This document shows positions 27,801-42,800 of a DNA stretch of 64,000 nt, one piece after another. Where the stretch lies: contig NMRA01000744.1 in NCBI GenBank assembly GCA_002633005.1, forward strand, positions 92,048 through 156,047, read 5' to 3'. Below the pieces are notes generated by a model, which was given only the letters and a program-made list of their open reading frames with translations, had not been told where the DNA came from and ran no database searches. A program made the position numbers and the translations under genes. This stretch comes from Phoronis australis (taxonomy: Eukaryota > Phoronida > Phoronidae). The first letter of the stretch is position 1. Each line of letters starts with the position of its first letter.

Positions 27801-30800
27801 ACAGAGATGAAGAACAATGTTCTGTCCTCTACAAGAGGACTTTTGCCAGCCAAGGCGTTTTGTCATGTGACATTTCATAAATCACGTATCACTGTGAATT
27901 TGTTACGCTTTAATTTGTAAATCCATGAACATTTTTGCAGTACAAATATTTAAAGGAACATGTTCTTCTGTCATACTTTCAAAATTATAAGTTATAAACA
28001 GGTTACTAAACTACCAAAATACTATTCATATCATGCAAGAAAACGAATTTTACCCACGAACAACTCAGCCCGATGATTGGCTGTAAAAGAGTGAAATGTT
28101 CAAACAACTCAGCCAGGTGATTGGCTCAAAAGAGTGAAATGTTCAAACAACTCAGCCAGGTGATTGGCTCAAAAGAGTGGGATGTTCAAATAACTCAGCC
28201 AGGTGACTGGCTGTAAAAGAGTGGAATGTTCAAACAACTCAGCCAGGTGATTGGCCGGAAAAGAGTGGAATGTTCAAACAACTCAGCCAGGTGATTGGCC
28301 GGAAAAGAGTGGAATGTTCAAACAACTCAGCCATGTGATTGGCCAGAAAAGAGTGGAATATTCAAATGCCATTAAACCTTGGGATCTAATGTCTGAACTA
28401 AAGCTCCAAATTATTTTTTGATATTATCTGCAGATCTACTAAGTGTGAACTCAAGAAAGTGTCCATGATTGTAGGCTGAAGTGTGGTTTCCCAGGTGAGT
28501 GTTTTGTACAAGTTTGCTCTCGATAACCTCTGGATTCAAGTTATTCGAAATTCCGAGCTCAGACCTCGAATTATGGCTTAGATATCATAAAGTGTAAAGT
28601 AGAATTTAGATATTTGTCTATGTAAACTGTAATACCCTTATTACGTCAAATAAACGAACGAGCGTCTTAAGTTTGAAATGAGTCAATATCTATTGCTTTA
28701 AAACAAGGCGAATGTCTTCATTGTAACAAACTGATATAACATCCAGATGGTGCACTACTACATAAACCACAATTGTACTGGAGTACAGAATGATTAAAAC
28801 TTTGAGTAAGCACCCACCCTCGGCTTCTCAAAAACACAGAATTTTTAGTGCTTATGTTTGGACCGATGCCACCCCACTCACTTTTTAGTTCTCGACTCTA
28901 TGTGCCCTGGCAGTAACCTGGACGAGAATAATACAATAAATATCTACCATCATAGCGCAGTCCATGCACGTACAAAATACATACCATCGAATGGGAAGTA
29001 GGTGAGAAGCCTCTCTGGCTGATAGAACCGTGACATCTTTAGGAAGCTAATCAACTTCCGTCTCACCTCACCGAGTTCCCCGGGTTCTGTCCCCGCCTTT
29101 ACAGGCTCAAGACCCTCAGGCATAGTTTGTGGGTATTCAGGCATGAGTGACTGGGCCTTCTCTCGATACAAGTTGATGAGCCGATTGTGAAAGGCAGGAG
29201 TTTCGTCCTGCCATGTGCAGATTATGTGGTCCTATAGGATAATACTGGAGTTTTAAAGAGACCCTGTCTGCCTTATTGAAGTAATGATTTTAAATTTGTG
29301 ATGACATCCTGGCTGTAAGTTCCGAAATATGAAAGGTAAACTCAATGAGTGTGCCAAAATTTACAAATCATATCGCTAACAGTGCGACTCAATATGGAAG
29401 TCTACTATTCAAAAGATTTGAAAAATCTACGAAAGCAGAAATACAAGCTGGCAAACTTCATGTTCCTGTACGGATAGATTTCGCAACAAATCTGCCACTA
29501 AAAGCAACAACTCAAGAAATTTCAAAATCTTATTGCAATGCAATAAAATGTTTCATACTTAACACAAATAGGTAGAGCCTTATAACTTTACCACACTCCA
29601 TATTTTGTACAAAAAACAATTCGTAAAACATTTAACAACTGAAGACACAAAGATTTTAAGTGTCGAAAACTACAACTTCATGAGACTGGAATATCAAAAA
29701 GAAATGCCGTCACTAACCAAATACATCAGAACCAACTCCTTAGAAGCCTTGGAATGATCGGTGACATTTTCTTGGTCGATTTCCTTAGATATCCGATCCA
29801 AATAGCTCACGACTCTATCTCGAGGTAAACCTTCCACTTCAGGTAAATCCTCAGTGAAAATCTGGGAAAAAGGAAGAGCACGTCATGTGACACGTATAAA
29901 GTCTCCTCATTGGTCGACTTGAAAACTACAGTAATGAAACAGCTGAAGGAAAGATTGCAATGCATCTATAGTTGTGCTAGGTTAAAGCACTTGGAATGTG
30001 ACATCTTTTTCAATTAAGACTTCTCATGGCATTCCTAACAGTTTTTTCTCAGCCCACTGGAAAAGTGCCCACTCTTTAGACAGCTGATCTTGACTTTCAA
30101 GAGCGAAAACATTTAGTCACCAGATGCTAAATCAGCAATCAGTCTTTAAGCACAGGGATATTTGAATTGAAATGTGCGCAGTTTTAAATGTGGTAAAATT
30201 GCACCAATTTCGAACACAATATGGCAGACAAGTGAAATTTTATTTTCCCAGTTTTTCCATAAACAATGTAGCACCAAATTAATGTTTTCCTAAGTTCACA
30301 TTACGTACCATAGCTATCAGCAGACGATATTTAGAAAAAATGGTTATTCAAAACAGTGTTTGAAGACCTTGAAAAATAAAAAGGCATTATGGGAAATTAC
30401 ATTTATCTAAAACTGCTGAAATTTTACTATTTAATACTAATTGCAAAGCCCTTAGTGTGATTGATACAAGATAAAATCTGGGATCGTGATAAAAATAATT
30501 TGTCGCACAAGTTTAAGAGAGTGTTGTCACAAGCACTCAACTCAAAACACGTTTTTCTTCCGTGACACGACTCTTGTCAACGAGCACAAGTCTACTGGTG
30601 CTTAGTTGACTAAGGGTGAGCCTCCACTAAATACTATGCAACAGTTTCCTAAATTATAAACAAGCGGCTGCGTACACATACCCTCATACCATCTTCAGGA
30701 TTTGCTTTCAACACCCAACTGGCAAACTGGAAAATGAGGTCCAAGTGTTCTGAACCTGAGGAAATGATTAAGACAAGACATTAATAGCCAAAACAGAAGT

Positions 30801-33800
30801 GTTCCATGCCTCTTCAGGTACAAAATATTGATTACCACCATGTGGCGTTTCACGACACACAAGTTGAAACAGTACCGACAGAAAGCCAGTTAATCTGGGG
30901 CACAATACTAGACCCTTGAGTCAGGTCTCTAGCTCCTTAGTTCAGGTTTAATCACATATTCATAAAACATAGAAACACTTTCAGGAGATCAGTGCAATGG
31001 GCTCACCTGTGCACGTCCGTTACAACGTGTACCAAACTGCCTGCAATTAATGTTTATTAGTTAACCTGGGGTCCTTTACATCCACATTGATCTTATGTGA
31101 ATGTCGTAGCTTAGATTCAGACTAGCATTAGAATTGGTTTGTATTTTTGCCTTGACCAGTTCTTGTTGTACAACCTCCCACAAATTTTACAAGGTCTATC
31201 AATAGTTAAACTACATGGGGAGCCTGTTTCATGAATACTTACTTGAGCCTTATAAGTAAACGTTAAGACAACAATCTGTATTTTTGAAAATAATTAATTG
31301 TCAGTTGAGCACAAATGCAAACTCTGAGAATATACACATAACTGCAAGTTAGATAATTTCTATCAATTATTTCTAGAAAGTGATGCACTCACGATTACTC
31401 GGCTAATTTTTTTCAGCAATTGTGAAGTGGGAGCCTAATACCAAATTATTACGTCTTAAGTCTGAAATCACGTGAAACAGATCTGAGGTGTTATAAAGCT
31501 TATTTGAGTTTCAAATTGTGAAGCATGGCGGCATTAGTGGAAATGGGGCATTGATTTTGATCAAAGGTCTATATGGTCTTATACTAAGAACATCCATTTG
31601 AATCCTGTGACTACAAAACCAAGCATTTAATATATGTTCGTGCAATCATGATTTCCTTTCAAACCAAGGCATTTTGCAGTGCCAAATGTGTGCTTTTAGC
31701 CATCTTTGTCCTACATGGCTGGATACTGTGCCAAGACTGAATCAGAATTCCTGTACGTGATATCCCAAATCAAAAGAAGTGCAACCCGCTGTAATTAGGA
31801 AAATGAATAATTGGCAATTCAAATGCCAAAAACTGTTAGCACTGTAAATACAATAACTTTTGTTCAACACCTTAATTATCATTATGTTTGCTCTTACAGT
31901 ATGCTGAAAATGAAAAATATTGCACAGTGCATTCAAACTGAAGCTCAAGAACTAGAACCGTTTTTGTAGAACTCGGCGAATTTTACACGTGCCTCTCTGA
32001 AATAGGTAGTGATGCGTACCTCACGTCCGGGTAACTTTTTGGTTGTACCCAACAACTGGCAAGCTGACAAGAGCTAATAAAACATAGTATAGTAAACAAT
32101 AACAGTCTATATTGCTCATATATCATTCACTCAGTCAACAGCAGAGCTTTGCTGCCTTGAATCTACGGTAGTTTGCTGTGTTTGAGTATATTCATTGTTT
32201 ATTCAGTTAGTTTAGTGTTTGACACTGTTGAGAGCTCATTGGTTTATTGTCTTGGTAATGCTTCAGTGAAACTTTGAAAACGAAAATCTATGTAGTTGCG
32301 CTGAATTTTAAATTTCAATCTATATTGCATGTAAGAGACAACTTTCAATGACATGTCGTCAGCACATTTTGATAGTTCTAATTTATTGCACAGACAATTT
32401 CATGCTACATCTGTAAAAAGACCAAGGGTGGAAAGTGGCATGCTTCAAGATAAGCCGTGTCACGTAAGGTTAAATCCTTGTGAATTAGGTGAGATCATGC
32501 AAGTATTCATTTGGGGTATGATTCATGAAGAGTGGCTCAAGACTTAAGTCAGAAATTTGGTCTTACGCTCCACATAACTATTTCTGAAAATAATTAAATC
32601 TCACTCACAAGCAAAAGTGCAAAGTCTCTCGGAATATACACAAAACTGTTTATTAACCGAGATAATTTTCGTAACTTATTTCTACTGTGATGCGCTCATT
32701 ATTACTTCGCTAAACCATTATTCAACAATTGTGAAATGGGAGCAGTGTAAGACCAAATTTTCGTCTTAAGTGTTGGGTCACTTTACATGAAACAGACCCC
32801 CAATATTGTCATGCATCAAAGCAAAGCACGTGATCTCTTTAGCTATCACGTGCCAGTGCCTTGCATTTCAAAACAGGCCCCTCCCATTTGATCAAGGTAT
32901 TAAGCTGGTTCCCCATAGGTGAATTGCAAAAATGTCTCCCATTGGTTAGTTTCTGCTTCTTACTGCAAAAAGTGGTGGATGTTCCTGAATGTGAACTTAC
33001 TTCCTTCATTAAACTGGTCCGCTACTGTTGAAAATTATTAATAGAAATTTCACATTTCTCTTACAAGAACCTCTCACATCATCAGACATACAGTGCAAAC
33101 CAAAACTGTTGAGACAAAATGACCCAGAATTCCCTGTCCTGATGGCTGAGCAGAAGCCCAATTTATCATCAGAATAGTCTTCCCTAATGACTGAGAATGA
33201 AGGAGAATTGACAGGACAGTAATGAGGCTACACCATTATGTAATACTTTTACCAGTAATTTGTGCTGTTAACAGAATTATCTGTCATGTCAAATGGTATT
33301 TTGTCTCATTACTTTTGTCTTGCGCTGTACTACACCATGTTTGCTTATGTTTAAAAACTACAGATCTGCCAGCCAATAGGCTTAACGAATTGAAAATAAC
33401 TAGATAAGGCCAAAAAAGAAAACATAATTGGTTCTGGTCTGCAAACGGGCTCATTTTGAAGCCTGTGACTCAAAGTTCCACCATCTTCAGCCAGCAGTAA
33501 ATGAGCAAGATTTTTCTTTTTGCAAATACAGCTGTTTTCGACTGAAAAATATTGTATCACTGCATCAATTCTCAAAAAAAAACAAAAAAAAAATAATCAT
33601 TCAATTTTCTTAGGCCAAATCAGAAACACTGCCAGCTCAGTCAAAACTACCATTGACAGTGTCCAGCAAGCCCGACTTCTTAAACTCTGAATACTTGTAA
33701 CAGGAAGACAAGGCAGACCTTGGCTACCCATTAACACTCAACCTACCCAAATGCTGCAAGTAAATAACTGTCCTCTCTGTTCCCTTCATGGGAGAACTTT

Positions 33801-36800
33801 GCATTTGCGAAAGACGAAGCAGTAGATCTAAAGCTACAAAATAAAAACAAGAAATTGACTGCCAGCCAAAGGACGAGTGACAACCAAGATGAAATTACTA
33901 AATGAATGTAACTTAAGACACCTTGAAAATGACTGCAGCCTGTCTTACTTCAACAGTCGTTGGAGACGTGTTCGGCCACAAATTATAAAGTTTACTTAAA
34001 ATGGTGAATTGGAACAGTGGAATTTAGGAAACAGCAAAACAAAAATTTTGTAACAGCAAATTTAAAGCACTAAAACATTAAAAAAGGAACGTCAGAAAGA
34101 ATCATTTTTGCACAAAATAGTTCATCAGCTTTGTAGAATGTCTGTAATTAATGTTAACTAAATGCAAGCAGACGGCATGTTCCCACTAGACATTTTCAAC
34201 CAGTCTATACAATCTGACGTCTGCTGCAGAAACTTACAGCAACATCCTGGTGATAAACACAGCAGCATGGAGCCGTAACATTCATACATCTACATATAAT
34301 GGAGTGTTCACCGCACATGCTCCAGTCTCCTATTATGGTTACAGGACCATAGTCCATGACAGATTGTGAGACACAATGGAGAGAAAATCCTCAGTTCATC
34401 AATCGTGACACTAATTGAAGCAGCCTTGATCACACTTTCCGTCAACAAACTAACTTTTGATATAGACCACCTACCATTATACAACTGATTTCAACTTATT
34501 CAGATTCGAGGGAATTCTGGGTATTACAAGGAACTGACAGTTCATTGTTGCATGACACTTGGCTTAATAGGTTGGCTCAACACAATGGGTCGTTTTAGAT
34601 ACCAAATGCACTGAGAAAGGTCCTCACACTGTCAATCTTCCTAGAAATCACTTTTAATATGAATAACTGCAACTCTTCTTCTATTTGGCACACAATGTGG
34701 CAGACAATTTGAATTTTATTTCTTCAAGTTTCTGAACAAAAATAAATATTTAGTTAATTCTAGTCTGTTGTTAGCTTGGTTTATAATGTGCAGATATCAT
34801 ACAACATTTTGATACAGTTTCCAATATGCGCGGCAAAGTAATCAGCCTTAACATAACAAAAAACAACAATTTCGGCAACAATTTGTATGCAAAATTAACG
34901 AAAAATTACCGTAAAAAACTAGTTGAGACAACTGATCTAAAACATTACTTGACAGAAGGCTAAACCTGTACCACCTTCAACTCATACCTCTCTTGTGAAG
35001 CCCTTTCTTCTCGAACAGTATGATCAATTCATTGTGTTTCTGATTCTTCTTCAGTACATGCACGCTTTCTTCGACGTGACACTGGTTGTCCTTCAGTCTT
35101 AGTAATGAGGCCACCAGGGCATCATTTGTCTGAGTGAAAAACAACAACACAGAATTCAACACTGTGACTTACTTGAAGCCTTCTTGAATGGATTTCCCTT
35201 ATCTTAGGCATATATATTGAGTTGCCCATAGTCTTAGCAATAACTTTGCAACACAAGAAAATATGACTTTATCACTCAAAAACAGGCTTGTGAAATAGAA
35301 ATTGAAGCATTTTCGTGCCATTTTGCATTACCGCGAAAACACAGAACTCCGAACGAAAATAGAGAATTGTTGTATCGACAATGGGTCTGAATACAACACT
35401 GTATAAGTATTCTCGCCATGATGTAGACAAAGGATTGTTAGTAAGCCCAGTAATTATTCATTACATTGCACAATCGGTGAGCTCAAAACATAAATGCACT
35501 GACATCCTGTAATGCTGGGATATCCTTCAGGCCACGTAGTACATGTTATATTTGTATCCCACTGAACGTTTGAACTACGTACATCGAATGGATAAAACCA
35601 CCACATAATTAAGTTTTCAATTTTAAACTCGCTTGGAGCGCATCTATGAGGTTTAATGCTAATTGCACACATTCACATGAACAGAAAGTGACTGCATCAC
35701 ACTTCTAGCAACTACCCCACACTGAAGACAAACAAGGTGGCCCATTTACTTGCACTAACAAATTTGTTCAAATAAACAAACAAAAGTGACTTTGTAAAAT
35801 TTTACGCCAGTGCCACACCATCTGTGAACCATACAGAATAACATAGCCAGGCACTTCCTAAAACAGAATTACAACTTTTGATCCAATGTAATTTACGTTG
35901 AACCAAGACGCCAAAATCTGCAAGACTACCCCAGTAGAGTGACGTCAAAAATGGGTGTTGTGAGTTTTGGGGTCATTTGGTGCACTTAACAGGTCAATGG
36001 GTACATTTTTTTTGCTAATATCAAGACATCGTGTACACAACTCCATGAAAAGAAACAAGTGTATCATCCTCAATGTTAGGCACTTTGAATTCCTTTTCAC
36101 TAAGGTTCAAAATGCATCAGGTGTCAACAGGTGCAAAAGCCACCTGGTACTATTACCTTTTAAAGGCAGTACAGGAGTGAAGAGCACTGCAGCAGTTTAC
36201 AGATACCGATCCAATATGAATTACCTGTTATGCGATCAAAGGTTAATGGGTGCTAACCTTAATCTTGCATTTTTTTCAAAATCACACACTGACTGATATA
36301 CACAAAGGCAGGTCTATCCCAACTTTTGCGGTCACTTACTCCAGATATTTGGTCATTTTATAAAACAATGAACAATCAACGTACTGCTGGCACATTTTTA
36401 AGTGATCTATACGTCTATACAGGCATATCACTAAATCACCATTACCGCCATTAGTAAAGCATGTCTTATTTCAATTAGTTTATGTGGAGAAGTCAGCCAC
36501 ACCCATTTCAGCCAGTATAATACAATACACTCAAGCCCAAGAAAAATCCAGACCAGTAGTTCTCCTCTCTTTTTAGCAGCCCCACCTGTAGGTAACACTT
36601 GAGCAGAGTGGTGTCTATGATCATGTGAAGTTGATTCTTTGACTTTATAGTCATGCTTCCAGCTACAATAGCTGATGACACAACCTCGGTGCTCATGTCT
36701 TTCAAAAGATCATTACGTTTCTGTAAGAGAAGAGTTCACGCATCACAATTTTTTTCGAAAAACTATGTAACAATACGTACGAGATGCTACTTCCAGACAA

Positions 36801-39800
36801 ACACGACTGACTTTTCCTGCGTAGCTTAGGTGAAACTTAAAATCTAAAAAGCCCGTGCTGTGACATCGCCAGCTTAATAATAGTGACAGCTTGTATGCGC
36901 ATATTCAGGACTACATAACCATAACTGAATAAAAAGACTTTTTAAAAGATTATTACAACTTTGCTTAGTAATGTTTCATACGTAAACCCACGAGCCTAAG
37001 CTTCACTAGGTTGCAAGCAAGGAGTCTTGAGTAATTTGGAAAGTTCTCCGAAAATAGGAAAAAATAAAAAATAGACACCCTGCTCTTGTGCATTTCATAA
37101 ACTGCATATTTTTGCTTTTAACAATGTTTTGTACTTTTCAATTTAACATAATCGCCACGTATAAACCATGGCCTATTTCAAAATCACATTTCACTTCCAT
37201 CACGGGCACATACTCTTCCAAAGCAACATCACTGCGTATCCTTCGTTTAAAATGCTTGAAATTCCCGACAACCACAATGCCTTAGAGAGTTTAACTAACT
37301 CGCTGTGACAAACAACTTGTAGGACATAATCTGAAGCAATAATGACCAGTCAGAAATCATTTCTAATTCGTCTCGGGAACAATAGAGACCGATTTTATAA
37401 CACGGCAAAAGGTCTCAATTAAAACTTGTTTTTTCACGGAACGAAATGATTCACTTTATCAATAAATTAAAACTATGTTAATATATAATATACTGTAAAA
37501 GAAAAAATGGTCATGAAATGGTTTCCATGGTTTTTGATAGTCAACTAATGCGCTTGCTCACCTGCGTGAGATATTCAAGTAGAGCCAATAAGCCTTTTTC
37601 TAACTCTACACCCTCCAATTCTGGTGGTTTGTCAGGATAGATTAGCTTGTCTCTGAACTCAGTGGGTAGCAGACCAGAATAGAGGCCTATCACTTGAGCT
37701 GGATCTGAAAAATAGGATGTTCTACATTTTAACAGTATTCCTTACAGTTTATAGTCTGTTGATTTATCATTAAAAGCAAGAGTGCGCATGCACCAATCTA
37801 CAACCTCATATTTAGTGACCTTTACATAGACACACGCAAGTAATTTAATGGAGAATCTTGATTTGTCTTTGTTTGCTTTTCTCAATATCTGAAATGAGGC
37901 ACGTTCACTCTTTTAGCCTCCATGACTGTACTGTGTCTGGAGTGGAGAACACTGGTGGTAGTTCTAGTGCGTTCAAACAAATCAGATTTTGTAGGACTCC
38001 ACGGGAAAGTGCCGCCTCTACTATTGAAAATTACACGGCACACCACCCTACCTGTCCCCAACTTGGCGAATAACTGCAGCGATTCTTCGAACCTGTATTG
38101 CTGGAACAACTCGAATGCGTACAGGTTCTGTATCGTGTGTAGACGTGCCTCCTTTTCAGACTCTGGCTCATCCGTAATTTTCTAGGGAGGGATTTCAAAG
38201 AAGGTAATGAAGTGCAAGGTACATGGGTAGAATATGGTAAAATAACAATGCTAACAAGAGCAATGTGGAGCTTTGAAATGCGTCCACGAATGCACCACAA
38301 ACAGTGTGCTTCTAGGGTTGTTTATTGGTATCATAAAAATGGCCACTGGATACCGCAAAATACGTTGAATCCATTCGAACTAGGGAACATGTCATGATTT
38401 TTTTAATAAAAAGCTATTTAAGAAATTTCATAAAAATCTGCCAGCGAAATAAAGGAAAATAGAAAAAAAATGAAATTGCCACTGGGGGCACAGCATTTGC
38501 CTTATCCGTCTGAAAGTAGTCGCCTACTTATTAAATATAATAAAGATTTTGCAGTGGGTTTAGGAGATACAACTTTGGGCGCAAAACAAAACAAAACTTC
38601 CATTAGGAGGTGCCAAAGTAATCGAAGTCGTCATCATCAACTGTCCTTTTCACACTGAGAACATATATGCCAATTTTCAAAACCATCCTTAGAATGATTT
38701 GGTTGATATAGGGGCGGAAGCCAAAAAACATACTTGAAAACAGCAAAAATGGTCACTAGGTGGCCCAAAACACCTCGAATCTGACCGGAAACTATAGGAT
38801 ACCGTCATCTCACCAATAGATGCCTATATTCCAAATTTTATGACAAACCGTTGAGGACCTTTGAAGATACAGAGGTAAACGTAAAAAACTAAAATTGCCA
38901 CTAAGGGGCACACAGGTAGTCAGATCTATCCGAAAGTTTGCTCATGCCATCCAATCCATGAAAGAAACACATGTCCAAGATTTCATAAACATACATCAAG
39001 GGTTTTGGAGATAGAGCAGCGGACGCCAGAGAGACAGACGGACAGAGGGATGTGGATGACAGGAGAATGTGTCCATATATAAATGTGTGGGTGCATAAAA
39101 ATTGAGAACCAACATCACTCAGTCACTGGTTTGGCCTTACAACTGGAAAGTGAGGGAGTGTGGTGAAATGTTCCATTAAATTGGTGCCAAGATCTCATAA
39201 TGACAGATAGCAATTTATGCTCAATCTTTGAAGTAGAATTATTAGTATGCGAAATGCTTCCACACGGTAAATGTTAATCAGGTTGGGACAGTGAAAATAA
39301 ATTATTTTGCTCAAGTTTGGAGCTTGTGTCAAATTTCATTTAAGGGCAATATTGACTGTCTCAAATCCAAGGATTAAGGTCCAATTCAATGATGATGTTG
39401 CATCGACAGCTATTTTTTGATGACTGATTGTTGACACAAAATACAGTGTCTATTATTTGAGAGATAAGCAGCAAAACTGGCTTTGTTCCAACCTTCAAAA
39501 TCAAGATTCAATTTCTGTTTGAATTTCAGTGTCTCAAACGTTAAAGACTTTCATAAACTGGGGAATTTTCACTGTAATATCACTTCTCATGAATAATCAA
39601 ATAGAGATAGATTATGAAACACATTGAGGGAAAAGGTTCACCGAGAACTTACCCAAAACAGTTAAAATACAATTCCACGACAAGGAATTCAATAGATGAA
39701 CTTACAGCTAGTAAAAGAGCCAGTTCAAACTCTTTGCTCTGTAGTAGTTGTCGTATTTGAGTTGTGATTGGTATGGGAAGTAATCTCCAGACATGATTGG

Positions 39801-42800
39801 TCGAAGCCACATAGACATGACCAGACCTACAATAACATAAAAACACATATAAGAAAACATGAACGCATTAAAAAAGTTGAATTCTAATTTGTCATTATGG
39901 CACCAATTAGACAAGTCTTCTTCAAGCAGAAAATTTACTAAAAATTCAAAGTATTGAGAGATTGTCCTGATGTAAAGAATGGTCTTCTGTTCCACTTAAA
40001 ACATCATTTACTGAATATAGTTAGTTTTGAGCAGACTTAAGCTGATAGTCTTCTTTCTCTGACAAAAACAAACGCAAACCTAATGCAACATTTACAACAT
40101 ATCATAAGAGCCATTGAACATTTCAAAATAGCGTTTTGAAGGTAAACCTTATCGTGATGTCACCGAAACAAAATCAGATGGTGAAAAAATTAGTGTCTGT
40201 GTCAGTTGTGAGAAATCTGCCGCCAAATTACTCCTGACCAATAAAATCATTTTGATAATCTTTCAAATGTGAGAAATTTACTCCTAAATGCCAAAACTTT
40301 AGGTTGTTAGCAAGCAGATCAATACTTGCTATCACTTTACAAAGAAGTACATACAACTTACCCTTGGCACATAATTTGGGGTTTAGGTAGCTCTAGACTC
40401 TGTATAAGAGTACGTGGTTCTATTGTTCGAACTTCAATGTACTTAGGCAACACAGCTATCAAGTACGGTGGCTGGTGCTCTGAAAATCCCAAGTTCATAT
40501 AAGTACCCTATAAGGGCTAAAATGCATAATTGGTTAGGGTTCATCCTTTTGATATTCTCATAGCACTTGCAGGAACTATGAACACGAGATCTAGAAAAGA
40601 ACCAGTAATTTGCCATGTTATCAAGAGCACTGACACACCAACACGCAGCACAGATAATCCTTCAGAGGGAGTACGATCAACAAATGGCATCTTTTCAGGT
40701 CGATAGGTTACTACGCTTTAGGATGCAGAAATAAGACAGCTATGCCAATGTCGCTTGGATTTGAAACACATTGGTTGGGAGTCAACACGAAACAGTGTTT
40801 CTGAAATTAAAGTTTCATTGCTAAGTTTTGCAGTGTTTGCTCAATTGGTAAATTGAGTTTTCTTTATCATCACCAGTTCCACTCATTGGTGGCTTGGCAA
40901 GCGGCTAGCGTGAACCTAAAAACATGTCATGATTGAAAAACATTTTGATTTTAGTCAAACTTTGCTCCTACCTGTCACCACAAGATCATTAAAATACGCT
41001 TTTTAAATTAACACTGTCAGCAATTTTTCCAAAATCCTTCCACGAAATTAAAGCTGGGTATACTACTGCTTTTGTCTGCGAGAAGTACTTGACTGCAAAC
41101 ATTCTCAAACATTTCTGCATCTAACTATCTTTCCAAGTTGATTGAGTGTTACCTATACAGACAGGAATGTCCGACCATATTAGGGCATGCTTTTTTGTTG
41201 GGTTTCCCTCGTGGTTGATAAATATTGAACTGTGATCTCGTCCCAGAACCAACTGGTTATTGGACAATTTGGTTACAAGTGGTTCTAGTTGGCGGCCAGT
41301 CGGAAACAGGTCTTTGGATGTCCCATCACCAACCTATGAAAAAACAAAAAAGAACGGTGCTAGTTCAACACAGTTTAGGCCAAGCAAAACTTTGGTAATC
41401 ATGAAGAACTCTAGGCTGGCTGTGGCACCACTGTTATAAAGGAAGTTGGATGCCGTGATGATGTCACCGGTGTAGATCCATCAATAGAGACTGTTAAGGT
41501 TTTGGGTTGAAATGTGTCAACGAAACTGGACGTTATCTGATGACATCAGACTCGAACTAGATAACACATAACGTAGAGTTAACACAGACCCCAGAAACAC
41601 CTGTCGAAAAAAAGGGCAACTAGACGACATACGACATAGAAGCTCGACAATTAGTGAAGCAGACATCTTTGTAAGTACATACATGGGTTGCAATACATTG
41701 AATTAGCGCACAAAAAATATTTCTTTATAAGTACCATGCGAACATACAAGCTCTAGTGACAGGTTGTGAACAATTACATAATAAATTCTCTCCTTGAACA
41801 GCTCTAAAGCCACAATCTCCTTAAAGTGGGAGGCCCTACTACAGCTTTGCTACTAAGCAACCTACCTTAATCAGGAAGTATTCTCGCTTGAAGCCAATGC
41901 ACAACGAATCCTTGCACCAGGCCATAGAACGAGGCAGATCGGGGACGCTGAGATCAGTCTGGAAGACAATGATCGCAGATTGAGATTCATTTCCATACAT
42001 AAGATAGCCCTTTTGCATGTAATGCGTTGTTACACCCAGGCAACTCCAACTATATTTTCCAACCTTCCACAACAGTTACACATTTCCATTGTGTGCCAAA
42101 AACCTATTTATACAACAGGGCATATGTAGATCAGCTCAGGATCAGGAGTCAGCCACCTAAAATCTCTTAGTTTGCTTTATCTCAAATTATTCCACAATTT
42201 AGATTTCACTTGGTTACACACGGCACTAAATGTTGGTAGAATGATCACTGGATAGTAAATTGTGAGTAACGTATAACTTTTTGAATCTGTAGACGTTTTC
42301 CGATTAAGCAATGACATATTGAAATAAACAATCTCGCTACATGGCGATAGATTACTTGGTTGACATTCAGCGCCACCTAGAGTTCACATCTGATGTGAAT
42401 GGGGATGTGAAGGTGTTGCCTGGATACTTTAGTATTTTCAAAATTCTTTGCGACCACCACGCCATCAAATTACTTCTCTAGTACAGTGAGGTGTTCAAAT
42501 GGTCCCCGAAAAGATAGCGATGTTAAATATTTAGGGCTGAAAGAAACAGCATTTCATTTTTGTCAAATTGTACGATCTTCTGTACCAGAATTAGGGAATA
42601 AAACGAGAGTCACTTTCGCCAAGTTTAACTGGTTAAAGGTCACTTTTATAAAATCGGTCTCGCAATATTCCTCACTGTAAAAAGATTCTGTTTCCGTTAC
42701 CAACAAGAACTACGAAAATATCAGCAACTCAAGACAAGAGCAACGCGGAGCGTTGAAATGCGCCCACGAATGTATCGCAAATGCTTTTCGGGTTATTTAT

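Noticed and set aside
28057-28366. CRISPR-like array
   Set aside because: Regular repeats without unique spacers, in a eukaryotic intron; it is a minisatellite.
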